The notes under the pieces were generated by a model that had not been told where the DNA came from, ran no database searches, and saw nothing but the letters and a program-made list of their open reading frames with translations. A stretch of 64,000 nucleotides of DNA from Bacillus sp. J37. GTDB taxonomy: Bacteria > Bacillota > Bacilli > Bacillales > Bacillaceae. The stretch covers positions 122,817 to 186,816 of the forward strand of contig NZ_JAEK01000008.1 of assembly GCF_000518865.1 (NCBI RefSeq), written 5' to 3'. The translations under genes were made by a program, and so were the position numbers. Positions 27,087-35,316 of the stretch are shown one piece after another. Numbering within the stretch: position 1 is the stretch's first letter; each line of letters opens with the position of its first letter.

Positions 27087-27185
27087 TTTCGGAGATTTTC
27101 AATATTTTGTTTCGGAAGACGCAAATTATTTGTGAATAAACACAATATGATTTTCGGTGTAAATCGTAGGATGTTTATTTATGAT
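27087..27185 (+). promoter_or_regulatory. Promoter region with three TTTCGG motifs (possible ComA half-sites)
   Basis: TTTCGG occurs at 27087-27092, 27110-27115 and 27152-27157. The middle copy is followed by AAG and ACGCAA, forming an imperfect inverted repeat close to the B. subtilis ComA box (TTGCGG-N4-CCGCAA; TTTCGG is a known half-site variant), though the spacer is 3 rather than 4. A TATGAT at 27180-27185 could be the -10; no good -35 is present, as expected for an activated promoter. Regulation by the ComA-like protein at 42.3 kb is inferred. Confidence 0.5.
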
Positions 27186-27266
27186 TAAATTGTATTAAAA
27201 ATGTGGAAAAATCGTCCAAATGGTCGAAAAATTGAATTATTTGTAATGAAAGGGGTGAGGAGAATC

Positions 27267-28364
27267 ATGGATCAAAAGGTGTTTATAACCGGGATGACAG
27301 TATTAACGAGCTATGGTATTAATCGTCAAGAGCTGCAAAGAATAATTAATAATGATAACCCTCAAGGTGATGAAATAAGTCCTCAGAGCTGGATTTCAGA
27401 GGAGCGCCAAATCCCTATTAGTGGATATAAATGCAGCGATAATATGATAGATGCACTATTAGAGGGAATTCAAACAAGAAGCATGGATCGCTTCTCAAAA
27501 TTAAACGTTGCAGCAGTAAAATTAGCATTACAAGAAGCTTTGTTAGAAAATGGGTCTGAAAATACAGGATATTTGATGAGTACGACCTTTGGACCATGGC
27601 AGTCGACAAATAAATATACTAAGGAATTAGTCCATGAAGGTCCAATAAATGCCAGTCCGAGGCTATTTCCAAATACAGTATTGAATTCTGCACAGGGACA
27701 GGTAGCTAAACAATTTAAATTAAAGGGAGTCTCTTCCACTATAACAGGTGTATCTTCCATCCCATATGCATACAGTTTAATTCGAAAAGGAGCAGCAGAA
27801 AGAATTCTTGTTGCAGGTGCAGAAGAGCTAAACGAAAACATTATGGAAGCATTTCAAGAGCTTGGAAGTCCGGTGGTTCATGGTGAAGGTGTCGGGGTAC
27901 TGCTGCTTGAATCTGAAGAGAGTGCTAGACACAGACATGCAACAATATATGGAGAAATATTGGATTATGAAATGTTATGTGATTCAAAAATGAAAAATTG
28001 GTTTGAAAGTGCAGATGAAAATGGCAGGACATTAATCCAAGTATTAAGCCGTTTGGAATCTAGAAGGGTACCTGATTCGATTGCTGATTTAAAAGTTCTT
28101 ATTTCTGGCAGAAATGGATCTAAAGCATTAAGTTCAGCTGAAGATACCTCATTTCGCGAGATATACAGTGAAAGATTAAAAACTCAAATAAAGGTAGTGT
28201 CCCCAAAAAATACTTTAGGTGAAACCTTTGGAGCATCAAGTGTACTAAGTACAATTACTGCCCTTCAAAGCTTAGAAAATAAAAATGACGAAGCGATCAT
28301 TGTTAACCATGAAATTGGCGGAAATCAAATCGCTTTAAGAATTAGAAAGGGAGAAGTTGAATGA
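27267..28364 (+). CDS. Ketosynthase-like protein lacking catalytic residues (chain-length factor type)
   Basis: A 365-aa thiolase-fold protein of the beta-ketoacyl-ACP synthase family. It keeps the overall KS pattern (FITGMTVLTSYG start, GAAERILVAGAEE, GEGVGVLLLE, TLGETFGASSVLSTI) but has lost the active site. The TACxxG cysteine region reads TITGVSS (158-164), the first His position is Arg282 (ISGRNGS) and the second is Glu319 (LGETFG). This is the behaviour of a KS-beta/chain-length factor that partners an active KS (29538). ATG 27267 has a strong GGGGTGAGGAG ribosome-binding site. It is the first gene of a 15-kb operon, and its stop overlaps the next start (ATGA). Confidence 0.85.
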   Translation: MDQKVFITGMTVLTSYGINRQELQRIINNDNPQGDEISPQSWISEERQIPISGYKCSDNMIDALLEGIQTRSMDRFSKLNVAAVKLALQEALLENGSENTGYLMSTTFGPWQSTNKYTKELVHEGPINASPRLFPNTVLNSAQGQVAKQFKLKGVSSTITGVSSIPYAYSLIRKGAAERILVAGAEELNENIMEAFQELGSPVVHGEGVGVLLLESEESARHRHATIYGEILDYEMLCDSKMKNWFESADENGRTLIQVLSRLESRRVPDSIADLKVLISGRNGSKALSSAEDTSFREIYSERLKTQIKVVSPKNTLGETFGASSVLSTITALQSLENKNDEAIIVNHEIGGNQIALRIRKGEVE

Positions 28365-29101
28365 GTGAAAAGAAAGTAGCGATTATCACCGGAGCTTCAC
28401 GTGGGATTGGTAAAGCTATAGCTTTACGCCTTGCAAAAGACAATTTTATGGTTGTAATAAATTATAACAAAAGCCGTGAAGATGCTGAAAAAGTACTGGA
28501 ATCTATTAAAGAAATTGGTGGGGATGGGATATTATTCCAGGGTTCTGTTACAGATAGGGATGTAATGGATGGAATGGTTAAAGAGGTTGTTAATCAGTTC
28601 GGGAGAATTGATCTCTTAGTTAATAATGCGGGTGTTCTTCGTCCTAAATATCTCATGATGACAAAACTTGATGAGTGGGAAGAAACGATCGCGACAAATT
28701 TAACAGGTCCCTTTTATTGTATCAAGTCCGTTCTACGCTCAATGATTGAGCAAAGATCTGGCCGTATTATAAACATGAGCTCTGTGGCAAGTCTAAGTGG
28801 TATTCCTGGACAATCCTCTTATGCAGCCAGCAAATCAGGGATGAATGGAATGACTAGAGTACTAGCAAAAGAATTATCAAACTATGGAATTTTAATAAAT
28901 TCCATTGCACCCGGCTTCATTGAAACTGATATGACAGGGGACTTTCCGGAAACTGCTTTAAAGGAATATAAAAATAGTATTCCTCTGAAAAGGTTTGGAC
29001 ATGGTGAGGATGTTGCAAATCTCGTTTCATTCCTAGCATCAGAACAAGCTAGTTATATTACAGGACAAGTCATTGCAGTTGATGGTGGGCTGTCTGCTTA
29101 A
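28361..29101 (+). CDS. 3-oxoacyl-ACP reductase (FabG-like SDR)
   Basis: A 246-aa short-chain dehydrogenase reducing beta-ketoacyl-ACP with NADPH. The cofactor loop is TGASRGIGKAIA (10-21), NNAG is at 88-91, and the catalytic Ser141, Tyr154 and Lys158 are present in MSSVASLSG...YAASK. It ends in the FabG signature YITGQVIAVDGG. It starts within the stop of the KS-like gene and precedes the ACP. In context it is the ketoreductase of a dedicated type II acyl/polyketide assembly line rather than the housekeeping FabG. Confidence 0.92.
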   Translation: MSEKKVAIITGASRGIGKAIALRLAKDNFMVVINYNKSREDAEKVLESIKEIGGDGILFQGSVTDRDVMDGMVKEVVNQFGRIDLLVNNAGVLRPKYLMMTKLDEWEETIATNLTGPFYCIKSVLRSMIEQRSGRIINMSSVASLSGIPGQSSYAASKSGMNGMTRVLAKELSNYGILINSIAPGFIETDMTGDFPETALKEYKNSIPLKRFGHGEDVANLVSFLASEQASYITGQVIAVDGGLSA

Positions 29102-29163
29102 CTTATAAAGAAAGCTTTAACGTTTTCTTAATAATATAAAAAACATATTTGGAGGAGAAAAAA

Positions 29164-29421
29164 ATGGATAAAACTTTAGAAACAAAAGTAAAAGAATGTA
29201 TTATTGATCGTTTGGATTTACAAATGAGTGCAGAGGAAATTTTGGATGATGCTCCATTATTCGGAGAAGGCTTAGGGTTAGATTCCCTGGATTCATTAGA
29301 GCTTGTAATAGCAATTGGTAAAAACTTTGATGTGGAAATTAATGATGATGAATACCATGTTCTATCTACAGTAGAATCAATTTGCGAGTTTATAAGAGAA
29401 AAAACACTTGAAAGAATATAA
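29164..29421 (+). CDS. Acyl carrier protein
   Basis: An 85-aa acidic four-helix carrier. The phosphopantetheine site is Ser41 in GLGLDSLDSLEL, a motif style common in specialised (aryl-polyene- or lipid-type) carriers rather than in the housekeeping AcpP. ATG 29164 has GGAGGAG 7 nt upstream; the in-frame TTG at 29149 overlaps that box and is not the start. It should be activated by the Sfp-type transferase at the operon end and serve the KS, KR, DH and BtrH-like proteins encoded around it. Confidence 0.93.
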   Translation: MDKTLETKVKECIIDRLDLQMSAEEILDDAPLFGEGLGLDSLDSLELVIAIGKNFDVEINDDEYHVLSTVESICEFIREKTLERI

Positions 29422-29439
29422 AAAGTAATAACCTCTGGT

Positions 29440-29488
29440 CACCTTCCTCTTTCTAAATAATCAAGGGGGAAGGTGGTCTGTCTTTTTT
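29440..29488 (+). terminator. Terminator-like hairpin inside the biosynthetic operon
   Basis: CACCTTCC (29440-29447) pairs with GGAAGGTG (29468-29475) and is followed by GTCTGTCTTTTTT. It lies after the ACP gene and may lower transcription of downstream genes relative to the ACP. Confidence 0.6.
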
Positions 29489-29537
29489 ACCAGTTTATGA
29501 GACATTTAGTAATGAAGGAAACGAGAGGGGGATTAAT

Positions 29538-30752
29538 ATGAGAAAAAGAACAGTCATAACAGGTATTGGAATTTTATCTTCTATTGGTAATGGAAAGGAA
29601 CAATTTATTAACGGACTAGTTGAAGGTGTATGTGGAACCGACCGTGTTCGATCATTTGATATTGAGGAATATCCTGTCCAAATAGGTGCTGAAATCAAGG
29701 ACTTTCAAACTGAAAATTACGGAGTATTTGATCTTCAGAATGAGGATACAACTGTTCAGAAGGCAGTATGTGCTGTTAAGGAAGCTTTAGAGGATTCAGG
29801 AATCTTAAGTCACTATGAACCTTTTGATATAGGTGTTTCTGTTGCCACTTCACTGGGAGGGGTAAATTCGAGAGAAAATTATTACAGAGATATAAAAGCT
29901 GGTAGAGCAGCAGATCCAAGTCTTTTATTAAAAGTACCTACATCTTGTATTGCAGGGAATATTAGTGAGTACTTTGGTGTGAACGGACCTAATTATACAG
30001 TTGTTACAGCCTGTGCTGCTGGTGGTAATGCACTTGGTATAGCAAAAGACCTTATTAGTGAAGGTAAAGTAAAAGCGATGATTGCAGGTGGTGTAGATCC
30101 TTTTTCTGCAGTTTCATTCAGTGGGTTTACAGTATTAAGGTCATTATCCAAAAGTTATACACGTCCCTTTAATAAGGATAGAGATGGACTAACGCTTGGA
30201 GAAGCTTCAGCCTTCTTAATTCTTGAGGAAATGGAAAGTGCCGTAGAAAGAGGTGCTCATATATATGCTGAACTTCTCGGTTATGGAATAAGCAATGATG
30301 CGTACCATATGACATCACCTGATCCAAATGGAGGGGGTGCCTATCGCTCCATGACGATGGCATTAGAAGAGGCGGGTCTTTTACCGCAGGATATCAGCTA
30401 TGTTAATGCACACGGTACCGGGACTCCATACAATGACCAAATGGAATTAGCAACGATTGAAAAAGTTTTTGGTGAATCGTTAATAAATATCCCTATTAGT
30501 TCTTCAAAATCACAGTTTGGACATACTCTTGGGACCGCTGGAGCTATCGAAGCAATTGTGTGTGCATTAGCAATTTCAAATGATTTTACGCCTCCAACGA
30601 TTCATTCAACAGACCCGATTAATCATCAGTATAATTTTGTTCAAAATAAAAGCCAAAATCAAGAAGTGAACTATGCCCTTTCTAATTCTTTTGCTTTTGG
30701 AGGCAATACTGCGACCCTTGTTCTTGGGAAGTCTCCGAGGGATGAAAAATGA
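29538..30752 (+). CDS. Beta-ketoacyl-ACP synthase II (FabF-type), active
   Basis: A 404-aa condensing enzyme elongating acyl-ACP with malonyl-ACP. The full catalytic set is present: Cys159 in VVTACAAGG, His292 in NAHGTGTPYND, Lys324 and His329 in KSQFGHTLGTAGA. A GAGGGGG ribosome-binding site precedes ATG 29538, and its ATGA end overlaps the thioesterase. Together with the inactive KS-like protein of gene 27267 it resembles a KS/CLF heterodimer of type II polyketide systems, including the highly reducing type. The pairing is inferred from co-occurrence, not proven. Confidence 0.93.
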   Translation: MRKRTVITGIGILSSIGNGKEQFINGLVEGVCGTDRVRSFDIEEYPVQIGAEIKDFQTENYGVFDLQNEDTTVQKAVCAVKEALEDSGILSHYEPFDIGVSVATSLGGVNSRENYYRDIKAGRAADPSLLLKVPTSCIAGNISEYFGVNGPNYTVVTACAAGGNALGIAKDLISEGKVKAMIAGGVDPFSAVSFSGFTVLRSLSKSYTRPFNKDRDGLTLGEASAFLILEEMESAVERGAHIYAELLGYGISNDAYHMTSPDPNGGGAYRSMTMALEEAGLLPQDISYVNAHGTGTPYNDQMELATIEKVFGESLINIPISSSKSQFGHTLGTAGAIEAIVCALAISNDFTPPTIHSTDPINHQYNFVQNKSQNQEVNYALSNSFAFGGNTATLVLGKSPRDEK

Positions 30753-31201
30753 ATAATTTACTAGACGGTTTTTACGTCACGCATGATATTCAGTTTCATG
30801 AAGTGGACTCTATGAATATCGTCCATCACAGTCAATACATATTATGGTTGGAAAAAGCTCGATTTGCTTTGGCCAAGAAAACATTAAATTTTGGTATGAA
30901 GGATTTTGAACGGAATGGAATTCTTTTGCCAGTAACCAAAATAGAGTGTAAATACTTGCGGTCTATTAAATTAGACCAACCCATACGTATCTACGTAAAA
31001 CTCGTAGAATCAGAAAGTGCACTCGTTAAATTTATTTACGAAGTATATGTGGAGGACACACAGGTTAAGTTTGCTGAAGCAACCACTGAGCAAGCATTTG
31101 TTAATCAAGACGGGAAGTTACTTCTAAATCAACCGGAACTATGGGTTGAAGGAGTGAAAAAGATCAAAACAGAATTTCCTACTTATATAGTAGGGCAATA
31201 G
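30749..31201 (+). CDS. Hotdog-fold acyl thioesterase (YbgC/4HBT-like)
   Basis: A 150-aa 4-hydroxybenzoyl-CoA-thioesterase-like protein. The catalytic Asp20 lies in VDSMNIVHHSQYILWLEKAR, the canonical DxxxxVHHxxY motif. It is translationally coupled to the ketosynthase through ATGA. It could release or proofread acyl chains from the carrier protein. A similar small thioesterase accompanies aryl-polyene and related assembly lines. Confidence 0.88.
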   Translation: MNNLLDGFYVTHDIQFHEVDSMNIVHHSQYILWLEKARFALAKKTLNFGMKDFERNGILLPVTKIECKYLRSIKLDQPIRIYVKLVESESALVKFIYEVYVEDTQVKFAEATTEQAFVNQDGKLLLNQPELWVEGVKKIKTEFPTYIVGQ

Positions 31202-31249
31202 AAAATCACCATAAATTTGTTAGGACGTAAAAAATATAGGAGTGGAAGC

Positions 31250-32395
31250 ATGTTTAAGTATGTCATCCAAAATGTTCGTAGACGAAAAGTAAGAACATTA
31301 CTAACGATACTAGGGATTGCGGTTTGTATTCAAATGTTTACCATTATTAGTTCGATTATCGATTATACGATTTCAGATTTAGAAGGAGAAATGTCAAAAT
31401 ACGCGGGGCAAATGTACGTAAAGGCGAAGAGTGTCTCCAGCAGTACAGGGGAAACATTTCCTCCTATGAATAGCTCTATTTTACAAGATGACGGTGACAA
31501 AGTATTAGAGGATTTTGGAGAAGAAATTCAGCAGGATTTAAGTACACCTGTCATTTTTAACATGATAGCCGGACCAGCAGGACCAAATATGCCACCACAG
31601 GCATTAGCTGTAGGGGTAACTCCTGGGAAAGAACAGGCATATACAGGTGAGGATGTAAAGGTAGAAAGTGGTTCCTTGGAATTGAAACAAGGAGAAAAGC
31701 AGGTAGTACTTGGAGCAGATGCAGCAGCCTTTTTTAAGGTGGATCAAGTTGGTGATTCTATTCAACTGTCCGGTGAGACATACACAGTAAGCGGATTGCT
31801 GGAATCAGCAAATCGCGTTGTCAATCCGTTGGTTCTACTATCTGTTGAAGATGCAAAAGAAACCTTTTCTCTTGCTGATACTTATTCGACTGTTCTATTA
31901 ACAGTAAAAAAATTGGATGATATTGAAATAATATCTAAAGAAATTACCTCCGATAATGACAAATTAGAAGTAATGACACAAGAGGGAATAGCTGAAAATA
32001 TAAACAGTTCTTTACAGGGAACAAAAATGTTCATGTCAACTATTCTAATTACGGTTGTAGGAGTAGCAGTAATTGTAATATTGATCGTGATGGTTCTGGC
32101 GATTATGGAACGAACAAAGGAAATCGGAGTTCTCCGTGCAATCGGTGCCTCAAAACGTGAAATTATGAGCTCGGTTCTTCTAGAGTCTCTAATTATGAGT
32201 TTTATCGGAGGGACTATTGGGGTCGGATTGGGTTTCTTAGTCCTACTCTTTGTATTTCAGGCACCATACTTCTTCACCAATGAGATTGCCTTTTTAGCTG
32301 TGGGTATGTCCATTTTAATTGGTGTTCTTTCAAGTTTATATCCAAGTTTTAGGGCTGTTAAGATTCATCCACAGGAGGCACTCCGTTATGAGTAA
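31250..32395 (+). CDS. ABC transporter permease, FtsX/MacB type
   Basis: A 381-aa permease with an N-terminal segment (FKYVIQNVRRRKVRTLLTILGIAVCIQMF), a large extracellular MacB-like domain (about residues 45-255) and three C-terminal helices forming the FtsX core (MFMSTILITVVGVAVIVILIVMVLAIMERTKEIGVLRAIGASKREI). AGGAGTGG precedes ATG 31250; an upstream in-frame TTG at 31217 is not favoured. The ATPase gene starts inside its last codons. It probably exports, or gives self-protection against, the cluster product. Confidence 0.9.
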   Translation: MFKYVIQNVRRRKVRTLLTILGIAVCIQMFTIISSIIDYTISDLEGEMSKYAGQMYVKAKSVSSSTGETFPPMNSSILQDDGDKVLEDFGEEIQQDLSTPVIFNMIAGPAGPNMPPQALAVGVTPGKEQAYTGEDVKVESGSLELKQGEKQVVLGADAAAFFKVDQVGDSIQLSGETYTVSGLLESANRVVNPLVLLSVEDAKETFSLADTYSTVLLTVKKLDDIEIISKEITSDNDKLEVMTQEGIAENINSSLQGTKMFMSTILITVVGVAVIVILIVMVLAIMERTKEIGVLRAIGASKREIMSSVLLESLIMSFIGGTIGVGLGFLVLLFVFQAPYFFTNEIAFLAVGMSILIGVLSSLYPSFRAVKIHPQEALRYE

Positions 32396-33107
32396 AAATG
32401 AAGTAATCATTCATGCGAAAAATTTAACACGAAAATTCAAAATGGGAAATGTTGATGTTATTCCTTTAAAAAATGTATCTTTTGACATTCAAAAAGGAAG
32501 TTTTACAACGATTATTGGACCATCGGGATCCGGAAAAAGTACGTTGCTTAATCTACTAGGGTTAGTTGATAGTCCAACCTCTGGTGAATTGTATATAAAT
32601 GGTTTGAAGGTACATGAACAATCAGATCATCAGCTTACAAAATTGAGAGCGAAGTATATTGGATTTATCTTTCAAAGCTTTCACTTAATTCCGGTTCTAA
32701 ATGTGCTTGATAATGTCATGTTACAACTTTCGTTTAGTGATCTACCAAAAAGTGAGCATAAAGAGGCAGCAATTAATGCCTTAGAACAAGTCGGTTTAGG
32801 TGATAAACTTCGTAATTATCCGAATGACCTATCGGGTGGTCAGCGTCAACGTGTATCGATTGCAAGAGCGATAGCGAAGAAACCTGAGATCATTTTGGCT
32901 GATGAACCAACAGGAAGTTTAGACAGTAAAACGGGTGAAGGGATCATTTCTATTATTGAAGAGTTACACAAACTGGGTAAAACAATCATTATGGTTACTC
33001 ATGACCTGGATATAGCTGCAAGAGCGGAAAATCAGCTTGTATTAAGAGACGGTGAAATTAGAGAAACAAGAACCAAAGATCAGAAAGAATTAATGAAAGT
33101 TTACTAA
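32388..33107 (+). CDS. ABC transporter ATP-binding protein (MacB/LolD type)
   Basis: A 239-aa ATPase: Walker A GPSGSGKST, Q-loop FQSFHLIPVL, signature LSGGQRQRVSIARAIA, Walker B IILADEPTGSLDSKTG and H-loop VTHD. ATG 32388 overlaps the permease end by 8 nt and has an ACAGGAGG ribosome-binding site at about 32372. It pairs with the FtsX-type permease as the first of two exporters in this operon. Confidence 0.92.
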   Translation: MSKNEVIIHAKNLTRKFKMGNVDVIPLKNVSFDIQKGSFTTIIGPSGSGKSTLLNLLGLVDSPTSGELYINGLKVHEQSDHQLTKLRAKYIGFIFQSFHLIPVLNVLDNVMLQLSFSDLPKSEHKEAAINALEQVGLGDKLRNYPNDLSGGQRQRVSIARAIAKKPEIILADEPTGSLDSKTGEGIISIIEELHKLGKTIIMVTHDLDIAARAENQLVLRDGEIRETRTKDQKELMKVY

Positions 33108-33160
33108 ATAGTGCTTATATACAAATCTAGTTATCTATATACCAGAAAAGAGGTCCGGTA

Positions 33161-34219
33161 ATGAAAACGTTAAAAGATATGATAAATGTTGGTGTTATTG
33201 GGTGCGGTTCAATTGCAAAGTTCAGACATTTACCAGAACTGGATGCACATCCACAAGCAAACATTGAGGCGGTTTGTGATGCAAATGAAGAACGGGCTGC
33301 AAAGCTGGCACGATTATATAAGTCGAAATATTATTTAGATTATCAGGAATTATTAGAAGACAACAATATAGATGCGGTGATTATATGCCTGCCACACCAT
33401 TTGCATGCAAAGGTAGCGGTTGAAGCAGCTAATGCCGGAAAAGATATTCTCTGTGAAAAACCAATTGCAACAACTCTTGAAGAAGCAGAACAAATGGTTA
33501 AGGCTGCTAAAAGTAATAATATCAAACTGATGATTGGACATAATCAACGTTTTGCACCTTCTCATCAGCAGGCAAAACAGATACTTGATTCGGGAAAACT
33601 GGGCAAGGTCACCTCATTCAAAACGACCTTCGGCCATTCAGGACCGGAAAATTGGAGTATCGAAGGGAAAGATAGTTTTTACTTTACTAATGATACGATT
33701 CCTTTTGGGGTAATGGGGGACCTCGCTATACATAAGATTGATTTACTCCATTATTTATTAGGTGAATTAATTACACATGTAACAGCAATGAGTGGAACAT
33801 TTCAAAAGCCAACTAACCATGAAGATTCATCCATACTGCTGGTTCGTACATACAGTGGAGCAATAGGAACGGTTACAGCCAGTTGGACTTATTCAATGCA
33901 GGAAAACGCAACGGTCCTATATTGTGAAAATGGTGTTATCCGGATGGAGGAAGGCGGAGAATACCCTCTAATGATTCAATATAATAACAAGAATGCAGTT
34001 TATTATAAGCTTGGAGATTTAATGACATATGAGAGGAAGGAACCTGAGAAAAGCGGGGTTGTCTTTTCTTTTATCAATAGTTTGCTAGATCATCAGGAAA
34101 TGTCGATTACCGGTGAAGATGGATACAATGCACTTTGTGTTGTTTTATCAGCTATAGAAGCAGAAAAGACGCAATCAATAGTGCAGGTGACTACGAGGAT
34201 GAAACAAGCAGTTCACTGA
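33161..34219 (+). CDS. Gfo/Idh/MocA-family oxidoreductase in the biosynthetic operon
   Basis: A 352-aa NAD(P)-dependent dehydrogenase: GVIGCGSIAKFRHLPEL Rossmann loop, CEKPIATT with the catalytic Lys (about 98) and GVMGDLAIHKIDLLHYLLG with conserved Asp and His. In aminoglycoside and nucleotide-sugar pathways such enzymes oxidise a sugar hydroxyl before transamination or epimerisation, so here it probably tailors the sugar moiety of the product. No aminotransferase is present in the operon, so any amine must come from a pre-existing amino sugar. Confidence 0.9.
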   Translation: MKTLKDMINVGVIGCGSIAKFRHLPELDAHPQANIEAVCDANEERAAKLARLYKSKYYLDYQELLEDNNIDAVIICLPHHLHAKVAVEAANAGKDILCEKPIATTLEEAEQMVKAAKSNNIKLMIGHNQRFAPSHQQAKQILDSGKLGKVTSFKTTFGHSGPENWSIEGKDSFYFTNDTIPFGVMGDLAIHKIDLLHYLLGELITHVTAMSGTFQKPTNHEDSSILLVRTYSGAIGTVTASWTYSMQENATVLYCENGVIRMEEGGEYPLMIQYNNKNAVYYKLGDLMTYERKEPEKSGVVFSFINSLLDHQEMSITGEDGYNALCVVLSAIEAEKTQSIVQVTTRMKQAVH

Positions 34220-34242
34220 TAGGATAAGAAAGGATGGTAAAT

Positions 34243-35316
34243 ATGAAGCATCATATTAAATTTGATTCACATCGGTTAGGTTTAAACTGTGGATCTGCAC
34301 CAATAAGAGATCTTCTGGAGTTTAATGGTCACAGATTTACAGAACCAATGTGTTTTGGTCTAGGCAGTGGTCTGAATTTTGTTTATCACCATGGCGGGAC
34401 AGAAGTACTCGATAAGCAATTTCGTGCACCAATTACAATCATTACTGGAAGAACCTCAGCACCTTATGTAGAGTTATGCAGTGTTTTGGGTGTGAAAATC
34501 ACAGTTAAACGTACACATAATGCTGAGCGAGCATGGGAAGAAGTAAAGCAATTGGTTAACCAAAATATACCGGTTGCTTGTGATATTGATGTAGAAATGA
34601 TTCAAAACAATAATCCAGTAACAGAACGTTTTGGTTGGCACATGGGTGGTCATAAGACAATTATGATCGGTTATGATGAAGCGGAAAATTCTGCTCAATT
34701 AATTGAAAATATGATTAAAGACCCTATAACTGTTCCATTGGATTTATTCACAACGATGAGAAGTTCAGCTGATTTATATCCATCCGAAAATGAATGGTTT
34801 TACATTGATGTACCTGAAAAGCTTCAAGATTTAGAGGTTGCCTTAAAAATGGCTATTATCAAAAATGTTAATGCTATGAAAAATCCCGCTTTTACCGTAA
34901 AGGATCAAAATCAACAGTATCACACAACCGGGATACCGGGTCTCGAATACTGGTATAGTGAGATTCTGGAGTGGCCAAGCACACTGGATAAAGATCGGCT
35001 TATAGCAAGTATCTTGACAGCATTCTTACAAAATAACATTTCCGGTGGAGGAATGTATCGAAAAATGTATGCACGCTTTTTGCGTGAGGCAGATGATTGT
35101 TTAAATATTCCTGCATTAGTGGATGCTTCTAACATTTATCGAAGCCTATCAAATGATTGGGAAACCCTTATAAAATTAATGATGATGTTTATAGATGACG
35201 GTGACGAATCACACTTTAAAGATCCAGCCTTTGAAAAAGTAGTGAATGATATTTATACAAACGAAAAGAGGGCTTTCTCAATTTTGGATGAGGTGTCAAG
35301 TCAATGGTTGCGATAA
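34243..35316 (+). CDS. BtrH-like acyltransferase, copy 1 (catalytic residues present)
   Basis: A 357-aa protein with the BtrH N-terminal (papain-like) domain. Cys16 lies in LNCGSAPIRDLLEFNG, the family signature MCFGLGSGLNF follows at 36-46, and His137 lies in WHMGGHKTIMIGYD. A helical C-terminal domain follows. BtrH transfers the acyl side chain from the carrier BtrI to ribostamycin in butirosin biosynthesis, so this protein probably moves an acyl group from the cluster ACP to an amino acceptor. AAAGGA precedes ATG 34243; the ATG at 34234 is the alternative. The next gene overlaps by 13 nt. Confidence 0.85.
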   Translation: MKHHIKFDSHRLGLNCGSAPIRDLLEFNGHRFTEPMCFGLGSGLNFVYHHGGTEVLDKQFRAPITIITGRTSAPYVELCSVLGVKITVKRTHNAERAWEEVKQLVNQNIPVACDIDVEMIQNNNPVTERFGWHMGGHKTIMIGYDEAENSAQLIENMIKDPITVPLDLFTTMRSSADLYPSENEWFYIDVPEKLQDLEVALKMAIIKNVNAMKNPAFTVKDQNQQYHTTGIPGLEYWYSEILEWPSTLDKDRLIASILTAFLQNNISGGGMYRKMYARFLREADDCLNIPALVDASNIYRSLSNDWETLIKLMMMFIDDGDESHFKDPAFEKVVNDIYTNEKRAFSILDEVSSQWLR

